Below, piece by piece: positions 48,901-59,300 of a DNA stretch of 64,000 nt. The notes under the pieces were generated by a model. The model made no database searches, was not told the origin of the DNA, and worked only from the letters and a program-made list of their open reading frames with translations. The DNA lies in contig NC_084725.1 in assembly GCF_033807575.1 (NCBI RefSeq), positions 7,785,001 through 7,849,000 on the forward strand, read 5' to 3'. Each line of letters opens with the position of its first letter. Positions within the stretch are counted from its first letter, which is position 1. A program made the position numbers and the translations under genes. This DNA comes from Cydia pomonella (Eukaryota > Arthropoda > Insecta > Lepidoptera > Tortricidae).

Positions 48901-51900
48901 AAAATATAAATCATTTGTACTTAAACAGTGAACATAGATCGGATATACTCATATAAGTAACCAAATCAGATAACTCCTAACACTTAGATAAACACTAGAT
49001 ATTATCATCTCAATGTCATGGCCCTCGTCACTATGTTGGCTAACCTGTGTTGACTCATAATACTAAAACAGGTGAAACGATCATACCTTATTTAAAGCTA
49101 TTTAAATTTGAATTCTATATTAGTGTTCATAGAGTTGCAATACGTTTGAGCACTAATGGCATTTGGGATGTTATGATGGAAGTGGAGTGCTAGGACTAAC
49201 CAATGTATGTAACATTTGAAATTTGAGTTCTATGCTAATAATAATAGAGTTGCAATACCTTTGAGGATTAATAGCTTTTGAGATGTTATAATAGTGAAAT
49301 GGGCTTAGTATTATGTGACTGCAGTGTGCAAACATAATGCGAGAGTGTTGTGAGAAGTTGTCATAACTAACATGTTGTTCAACAAGTGCAAGAAATGTAG
49401 GAAGAAGTGTAAGGTGTTTTATTATTGTTTTATGAGTTTGTATATATTATTGTGTTGAATAACAAACGGTTACTGATTTGTGTTTAGAATAGGTCAAGGG
49501 TAGGTCCTTTGGTGTTTAAGTTGCGCGGTTAGAATACTAATTAATGAACACTTTTAAAACTAGTAGCTCTGTGAGCTGTAGACCTCGCGAGCATAGCTTA
49601 TGGCTCGTCTACACGATGGCCCCGCGTAGGCAAGTCCTAGGGACGCATTTATGCGTTAGAGCAGCGGTTCCTAACTTAAGGGTAATTACCCCCGTAGTGG
49701 TAAATCTGGTATTTTACGAAGGTAATAAGCTCAATTAAACAGAAATTAGACCTGTAAGAAAGAATATTGATATTTATTGGGAGTAGGGGTAAAATCGGGT
49801 TCCCTAGTTAGTCATAGGGGTGGCAGAACTGACAAGGTTAGGAACCACTGCGTTAGAGGGAGCAAGTGATATTGCTATCTCATTTCACCGCATCGCTGCG
49901 TCCCTTAGATTGGCCTACGCTGGGCCATCGTGTAGAGGAGCCCTTAAAACTGAATAAATGTATGGCTCCGCTGTTTAGAAGAATTAATAAAAACTAAATT
50001 GACAAAAAAACATAATTATCGAATAGGATGGTCCAACTTTGTATGTAGAAAAAAGTTGAAAGGATTTTATCTTCACATGGCTCCCTTAATAGAACAGTAA
50101 TCTATGTGCCTGAACTCATTTGCGAATAATCAAATCAAATGATGTGTTGTGGTCGCTATGATTTTGTGATTTGCAATATCCTCATACAAATAAAAAAATG
50201 CAAAGTTACCTAAAACAAAAAAACGATCGCCATCTTTTTTAGCATACTTATAAATAATAAATAAAACGAATAAAGAGCCCTTAAAGACATTTCCAAAGCA
50301 GAATTATTGATGGGTCAATTTATTTTCATACTATTTTGTATAGCAGTATTGTTTCATTTATAGCGACCTCTAAATAATGTTAATTGCTCTTATTTTTTTA
50401 TAGATACTTTTTCGTATATCAGAATTTAAAAAGCCCGCAGGGAAAAGGAATTTTCATTAATTATTAACTAAGAAAACTTTGTAGACACGTAAATTTACTG
50501 CCATCTTTGGACACATGACTAAAACTTTTGGAACGTTATGGTGCCATCGCTCGAAACGATGCTGTCAATCATTTGGCCTTTTATCTATTAGATGGCGCCA
50601 CTTTTAGGTCTTTAACAATTTTAACATATATTAGTAAACGAATAAGGATCAAAAAGATCATCAAGGAAAGGAAAGTCAAATGGCGTTCTACAAATTTTTA
50701 TCATGTGTCGAAAGATATAGCAGCAATTTTTCTGTAGCAACAAAATTTTGTTTGACAATCCACCTCCATTTCAAATTCGCTTTGCCAACGCCTACAAAAT
50801 GGGAAGGAAAGAGAAAATACTCCCTTTCCCGTTTCTAAACTCCCTCAGTTAGTCGGTCATCCCCTGAATGGTAAAAGTAGAACCACCTCCATCTTCGTCG
50901 GCAGAAGAAGGGCCGTCAGAGCTTCACTCTGTTGTGTTTTATCTCTATAGGATTTAGCAATTTAATCCGCTAAAATATCATTTTGCTACATCGAATACCT
51001 TGACTAAAATATCAACAGAATATCATATCTGTTGATATTGTGCCCTGAATTTTTGTAGACAAGATTATAGCAAGCATCGCTGGCTCTTAGTAATCTATGT
51101 ATATGCACCAAAATTTTCTAAAAGAATGCCACGAACCGTACCGAAACTTTCTGCGGCGACTGCACGCAGGAAATATTTTAAAAAACCGTTTCCCTCTTTT
51201 AGCTATGATATATAATTTTTTTTATTAAAGCAATATAACATACTTTCACGTTTAAACATCTATTCCTAATATAATATCAATATTCCAATCTACAACTACG
51301 TCTCTATAGCAAAGCCAAAGTTGATAAATTAATCTAAATGAAAAACTGCTTAGATTTTTTTAAACATGAACCCGTTTTCGCCTGCGCAACTGTCCGTCTC
51401 CTTGAACTTTAACGGCCGTAAAAAAAGTTCAGACAATAAAACTGAAACGAATACGCTTTGCTCGCGCTTCGTGCTCGCTTGATCAACAATACGAAATTTA
51501 AATACAAAAAAAATAAATGTTACAATTCAGGGAATAGATCCAGGGTCCTCTTCTCTCTCCCTGTTACAAAGCTTAGTCAATAAAAAATAGGAAATTAAAG
51601 TGCAAAAAAAAACAAAAAAGATTCCATTGTTCGGGATTTGAGCCCGGAACCTCATGATTGTAAAGCTAGTGTATTCCAATTGAGCCACGAATGGATACAT
51701 ATGACACGGTGAAAGTAGGCTACTTATTCTCGAGTAAAACCTAAATATCTAAATACCCCCTAAACCAGCGTTCTAAAATATCTGAATTTTTCGCAAATCA
51801 CTCTGTAACCATGTCTCAAAAGGAGGAAACTCTTATGATATCGATACGGCTATTTGTTTAGGCGTGACGTACCATGACTCCGCCATTTTGAAAAAATTCC

Positions 51901-54900
51901 AAAAACTGGATCGACAAAAAAATTCTATTTGATCATAGAATATGGTCGCAAAATTTCACGCGAATCGGTTGAGAATTGCGACCTGTAGAGGAGAACATCC
52001 GGACATACGAAAGCAGATTGCGCGAGTCAAAACGTAGACCTACGCTACGCTTCGGTCAATAATACATTTCCAGTTTACATGAAATACAAAATGAGTTGGA
52101 CCCGGGTACGTCGTTAAACTACGACCACAAGAGAGGTATGGGCATTGTGAATGTCATCTCGGTGTGTGTGGTAGGGTACAGCACAGCGGATGTCATTCCA
52201 GATCTAGAGCAAAGCCCAACTGGGGAAGTACCTCCACCTGACAGAAAACCGCAGCCAAATAACACTAGACCCTACTCATAGTGTTGTGTTCCTGCCGGTG
52301 AGTAAGGTTGCCAGAGCTCAACGATGGGAGAGAGGGGTCTTAGGGTCGGCAACGCGCATGTAACTCCTCTGGAGTTGCAGGCGTACATCGGCTACGGAGA
52401 CTGCTTACCATTAGGCGGGCCGATGCTTGTTTGCCACCGACTTAGTATAAAAAATTAGTGAACCTTAAATATTTGCGAAATATCACTAATTTTTTTTTAG
52501 TTTGTGTATGACGTACCTATTGTGGTTATTTATAATTTATATGTTTTTTCATGTATTACACATACCGCATTAAGAGTATTATTAAACCCACTACCTACAC
52601 AATAATCCTTATTTCTCACTAATCATAGGACTTGCGTACCTAATTTCAGCTTTTCTTACCACATAACAACTTATACAATACTTATCTATACTCTTCGTTA
52701 TTTTGCACTTTACTGTACACTAATTGTTAGTGTATCCTTCCTGTCCCACCATACATAACAGCCATAAGACAACTCATTCAATTTTGTACCCTATTCTCAT
52801 GCAATAAGTTTCAAATTCAAACTGGGTTTGTATGATGGGGCAGGTTTGTTGTCGTCTTCTTGTTTAACCTTTGAACGTCTTTTGGCATATCCATTGTAAC
52901 GCACACGCCAACGTGATTGGTACAAGCTACCGAAAAAAACAGAAATACGTAGTACTTAGTAGACAGCGTACGTCATAACGCTTATAAAGTTCTTGACGAT
53001 CATAAGTTAAGCAGGAGTATTTTTACTCTATTTATTCTAATAAGCCAATTCGGATAATAAATCCGCTAAGATCATAAAAGGGCCCACTAATTACCAGTTC
53101 GCTGGACGATATCGGCCTGTCAGATATTCGCAAAAGCTGTCATGTCGCACTGACTGGCAGATATCGTCCGGCGAACTGGCAATCAGTGGGCCCATTAATA
53201 TGTGTTGTATAACGACTGTGCCGACGCTCGTAGTTGTACAATGCTGACTTTGAAAAAAAAGCGTTATTTGGTTCGTATCTATTGAATAACCAGATTCTTC
53301 ACAACTATCCAGCTTAAACTTTCAGTTATCATTTGTTCAGAAACATATTTCATGAGCTATTGTACAATGCAATCATTTCAAGCGTGTTGTGAGTTTCGTT
53401 GCTTTACCGTGTTGTCTCTTTCTTGCACGCCAGCCCCACCACACGCGGAACTGAGAGGTAAATACCCGCTACGCAACTGTTACGCCAGTGTAATGAGATA
53501 TTTGCTTATTCAGGCATACGTTACCAGCATATTACAGGCAGCATCATAACAAATAAACTATTTTAGCCGTGTTCGTTAAGACTTAACTCCTTTGAGTCCT
53601 CTGCTTTAAGACTCGACTCAGTTTTTCAGACTCCAGTCATTAAGTCGAAACTTGAGTCCTTATCGAGACCTAAGTCTTTTTTTTGTAAAGACTTGAGCCT
53701 TTTAAAGAGAACTCTCAAATGATGTACAAAAGTATTCTAAAATTGCATTGTCTCCACACAAATCACTAAAAAAAAGTCAATTTTCCTTTGTGTTACTCGT
53801 AGATAAAACCTATAAAAATTTGGACGAAATCTTTACTCGAAGAAAAAGGACTCGATCCTTTTAAGTTGCACTTGAAAACTTAATGAAACGACTGGAGTTC
53901 TTCAAATTTAGACTTAAAAGACTTGAGTTCTTACGAACTCTTGGCTGTCGTCTGAATGATGCTGACTGTACCAGAAATAAGAATTAATGCGTTCCTCGCA
54001 AATAAAAGAGTTTATCTAAAATTCTAAATGGTGTAACATTAGCGAGGGCCCAGCGCTTAATATAAAAACTTGGCTTACTATGTAAACCCGACTGTGCGAC
54101 GTAAATGAGGAAGGTGTTCATTATGCCGGCTGTGCACACTCGTGGAGATCCTCTCGGAACAGAACCGACCCAATCGGAGAAAGGCATGATGAGACGAGAA
54201 GAGAGCAGCATGTAGAAACCGTTTCTCGGCCTGTCTCTGGGACTCAACGAGTGGGTACGAGCCTGTGTAGGCTGTGTATGTAGGTGGGTATGTTTGGATC
54301 GTCTGTTCTACCGTAGCGTTTCTTAACGCTTATGCCGGCTGTATATTCTCGACGAGAGACCCCAAGGCGGGCCGAGAACGAGTGGGTACATCTGTACATA
54401 CTGCTCCCTTCTCGTCTCGCTCTTACTCGTCTCGTCTCGCCCTTCTCCGATTGGGTCGGAGCGATGCCGACTCTTTTTAACCGACTTTTAAAAAGGTCAG
54501 TCAATGTAAAGATAACTTTTATTTCCGAGGAATGCCACTTTGTCCGTTGCTATAAGAGTTAAAAACTAAATTTAATTATATGTATAGGAATTCAGTTTTA
54601 TAAACTGTACAGTTAAACAAAATATTTTTTCTTATAATTACCTACCAGCGGTCTACAAAGTGAGGTTTTTATGTAAGACTTGTTAGAATTTTTCAGATCT
54701 TTGCTTTGCTAATGTTCACGCTGCAGCACACAATTGAGCAATGTCATTAATTTGCTTGCTGCAAACAAAATGATATATTTACAAGGCACGTATTTATCAC
54801 TCTTTGTTTTAAGCACTTTTACGGTTATTAAAATTACTAAAATAATATATTCTGAAAAACATGATAGTATGCAAATGAATCGTTCTTAGACTTCACGAGT

Positions 54901-56295
54901 TATATGAGCGTTTTAAAAGTACACTCCTTTTCTAGAGTACACGTATACACATAAAAAAAAATTACATAATTATGTACATATAGTAAATTGTAACGTTTCG
55001 ATTTTTTTAAATACCACTTACAGTTAAGTGTCACAACTTTGCCTCATAAGACGAATATACGGTAGCAAGATTATAGAGAGAAATTAGCATATATATTATA
55101 TATTGAAGAATTTAACAATCGATATTGGCATGTATAAGTTTTTGTAGGGTGAACTTTATTAAGCCTCTGAGGCTACCCCATAAATAATAATGTGTAAAAA
55201 TCGTTAAGCATGATACTCATCGTTTTCGCGCGGGTTCTTTTTCTTACCGGAGTATCGAAGCGGTAATAATTTTAGCAGTCTTAGTTTATGTATGTATTTT
55301 TAACCGACTTTGAAGGGAGAGATTTTTTTAGCGTAAGTTGAAACATTTTTGGTGTTACCGCATATTGCCTTACAAGGCACAACCCCCCTAACCCAGTATT
55401 GAGTGTTTCTACAACATCCAGCGAACGCGTCCTCCGAAGGCTCGCGCGCGTCCGAGGCAGGGGAGGCCGCGCCCAGAGGGTCCACCTTGCCCCGCGCTGC
55501 TACCTCGCCCGCGCCCAAGTTCTCCCCTGAGGCGTCCCCTAGCAGCAGTGTCACCAGTGAAGGCGCCGTGTAAGTATCATTTCTGGTAGATGGAGCTGTT
55601 CTGACAACTGAAACGCGCTGACGATCTTACTATTCCGAATAGGAAATTCTTATTTTTTAAGTATTTTATAATAGTTCGTTTTTTAGCATTAGAAAAAAAG
55701 GTAAACAATCTTGACGTGTCTTTTTATTGAATATTATTGAAAAACGCTTTTTAAAAATTAGTTTATATTACTTTAGAAAGCTAAAGATTGTAAATAATCG
55801 TATATGATTTATAATTGTATCATATCAGACGTTGTGTCAGACGAACGCTACGGAGCCACGCTGTTACGTTGTCGCCCAAATACAATGTTTAAATTGTATT
55901 TTGTTTTATCTCGTATCTTTGTATTTTTTTATATATGTTTTGTAGTTCGCAGTGCCTTAGTAGTAATATTGTAATGCTGTGTAACTAATTTGAATAATAA
56001 AATAAAAAAAAAATTTGCTGTGACTAGTTTTCCGGAAATGTTTTTTTTTTTAATACAAAGGCACGTCAAGATCGCTTAGCGACTTTCTAATGCTAAAAAA
56101 CGGACCATAGCTTAAACTAACTGTTTTTGGCAGCCTAATTACAAGATTCTGTTTTTAAAGCAAAAGACTGCCATCTAACCTGAGCCTGACCTTTCAACTT
56201 TCATATCAAATAATATAAGCACTATGTAGGTATGCGTTTTTAGGGTTCCGTAGCCAAATGGCATAAAACGGAACCCTTATAGTTTCGCCATGTCC

Positions 56296-56338
<43 letters not shown>

Positions 56339-59300
56339 CGAGGCTTTGCTCCGTGGTCGTTAGTGCTAGAAAGCTGAAATTTGGCATGGATATATAAATC
56401 AATAAAGCCGACAAAGTCGTACAATAAAATCTAAAAATTTTTTTTTTTAGGGTACCTCCCCTACACGTAAAGTGGGGGTGAAATTTTTTTTTCGCTTCAA
56501 CCCTAGAGTGTGGGGTATCGTTGGAAAGGTCTTTCAAAACTAATAGGGGTTTTCAAGAAACATTTTTTGATAAAGTGAATATATTCGGAGATAATCACTC
56601 CGAAAGAAAAAAAAATTGTGTCCCCCCCCCTCTAACTTTTGAACCATAGGTCCAAAAAATATGAAAAAAATCGTGGAAGTAGAGCTTAAGAAAGACATTA
56701 AATGAAAACTATAGCGGACATGATCAGTTTAGCTGTTTTTGAGTTATCGCTAAAAGTTTTCCTTTCATAGTAAAAAGACTTACTTTAATTAGGTACTGAT
56801 TATGCAAATTTGCCTATTTGTTTAACTCGGGCGAAAGGTACCGTTTCATCCCTTGGTTAACAATTTACTATACTTTAAGCTCCAGTTTAGCTTATTGTGA
56901 CGCCTAAGTCACTACGGAACCCTACACTGAGCGTGGCCCGACATGCTCTTGGCCGGTTATTTAAATATAATGTTACTGTTTTGGTGGCAGATACCCGACG
57001 CAGGCGGGCTCCAACAACTTGTCCGAAGCGGCGCTCAGCATCAAGCCGATCCTCAGTGAGCTGGCCGCGCGCCGGGAGGACTACGAAAGGCTTGCAGAGA
57101 AACTCGACGCGCTTAAGGTTCGCAACCTAATAACATCATCTACTACCCTCATTTACAAACTTAATTTGTTAGGTTTATTTACATACACCGTGGGCTGTTA
57201 AAACCTGACAGATTTTAAAGGTGTATTCTTGACCGCTTATAGAGACTAAAATCTCATACAAAGTTTTCTGCCAGTCTTGTTTTAGAAATAATGAAATTTT
57301 TTGTTTCTGTTATAACTTAGTGAAAAACGCGTTTTTGGCTGCGACGCTGCCACTATGTGACTTGGTTTAGACATACTTACTGACATATATTAAAGTTTTA
57401 ATAGAAACTCGCAATTTTTATCTGTAAATAGAAAAACTTAAATTCGTTGTAATGTTTTTGTTTCGCCAAGGAGTAAAAAAATAACATATCGTGTGCAGAA
57501 AACGCAAAAAAAAAACGTTTTTTTTTGTTTAATTTTACCAAAACTCATATAACATCTCCTTATGACCACAGGAATGCGTGGCTAAAATCTGTCGGGTTTT
57601 CCCAGCCCACGGTGTGTTGATTGTGTGGCTTCATGAAAAACAGAACAATACAAGTAACCTTATACCTATAAAAAGTTCATACAACATTGACTTCGAATTC
57701 ACGCTTTATAAGGTTGATATGAGAGAACTCACATATTGATAGCTGTAATTCTTCAGCTCATATTTGGTGAATCTATCTGTTAGTGTTACAGCAACGAATT
57801 AATACCCAAAGTAAAGAAACTGTTTTTCGATACAGAATTTATCACAAGAGGTGTCAGACCTGACAGAGCGGTTGCAGGAAGAACGGTTCAAGACTGAGCG
57901 GTTAGAAGAACAAATCAACGATCTCACTGAACTACATCAGAATGAGGTATCTTACCATTTTTTAAATTCCTTTTTTAACTTTAGTCTTGACGTGAAAGTT
58001 CACGTAAAGATCGTGGTTGGGCAGTTTTCAGGTACGCAATATCTTTTCAACAAAAAAATTATATGTCAAAAGGTTTTCATAGAAAAGAGGTTTAACGTAA
58101 GGAAGAAACAAACAGCAAAATTATTGATTTTCCTAAAATTGTTCACATATTTTTATTAGAATAAAATTAGTAATGTAATAATTTCGTTGCTTTTTTTTAG
58201 GTTGAAAATCTAAAGCAAGCGTTAACGGACGTAGAAGAGAAAGTGCAATATCAAAGCGAAGAGAGGATACGGGACATTCACGAAGCGCTCGATCTCTGCC
58301 AGACTAAAGTAAGCTCTATTGCATTGTAATAAAATGTTTTGTCCAATCAGGTCTAGGTAAAACTTATCTCCCTCTTTCTAGCAATGTATCCCACATGGTG
58401 GTGGGGTCAGCTTTCCTACTTAACCTTCTCCACTTCACCCTGTCCACGACATCGTCCTCGGATAACTTGTACTCAATCACATATGAAACAATACAGTCAT
58501 TCGTCGAAGCCGTCTAGACTGGGCAATCGTGCGGGGTGCGAGGGAAGAGGGGCGAGTCTCGCGCACCCGAGCTGCATACATCGCCATTGTTAGTAGATCG
58601 GTACTCACAGGGCTAGCGTGTCTTATTTGAAAAGTTTTAATTTCACAATTAAAATTATGCTGTGCGAGAATGCAAGTTTTCAGTTTACACAAATAAAAAA
58701 CTATGATTTCATCAATTTCTACACTCAATAGAAAGTGATTAATATTATATTATTATATAGTGCAAAATTTATACCAATTTGTGATATCATGCCAATTGCT
58801 AAAGTAAAAAAAATGGCAGATGTAAAACAACATAATTTCTAAGAAGTTTGTACAATTTTCGAGTTCTCTATTTTGTTATGGCGGTAACGTATTAGGAAGT
58901 ACGAAAATTGTAGTAAGAAGTTGTAATTTTTTCTCGTATTAGGATGGAAAGAGCTCGTCATTCTGACAAGGAAAGGTACCCAACTGTCCGGTTCCGATTT
59001 GATTTATATATATATATATGTTATAGAGTAGTCTAAAATAACAGACACGTATTTTTTTTTAGCTGCCCAAACTTAACCTATTGGAAGAAAATGTCCTCCA
59101 AAGTACTAAAAAAAATACTAAGTCTTCTAACTATAGAAAGTGATGCTCAAGTAACTTGCTAGTTAACGGCTGGTTTGAGTATATGTTTGAGAGCAGGAAA
59201 AAATAATGAACACTTCTTTTGTTATGTCGGCTGAAACAAATTTTTTGCTAAAAAAATCGACATTCGAAGTTTTATAATATCTTATTGCTAAAGATACACA

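Noticed and set aside
51618..51700. Functional tRNA gene on the - strand
   Set aside because: The T arm and B box are good, but the acceptor stem does not pair properly; SINE head or pseudogene preferred.
57851..58159. 102-codon ORF starting MSDLTERLQEERF as an independent small gene
   Set aside because: Only the first 32 codons are TMCC exon 10; the rest is intron read-through past a good donor.
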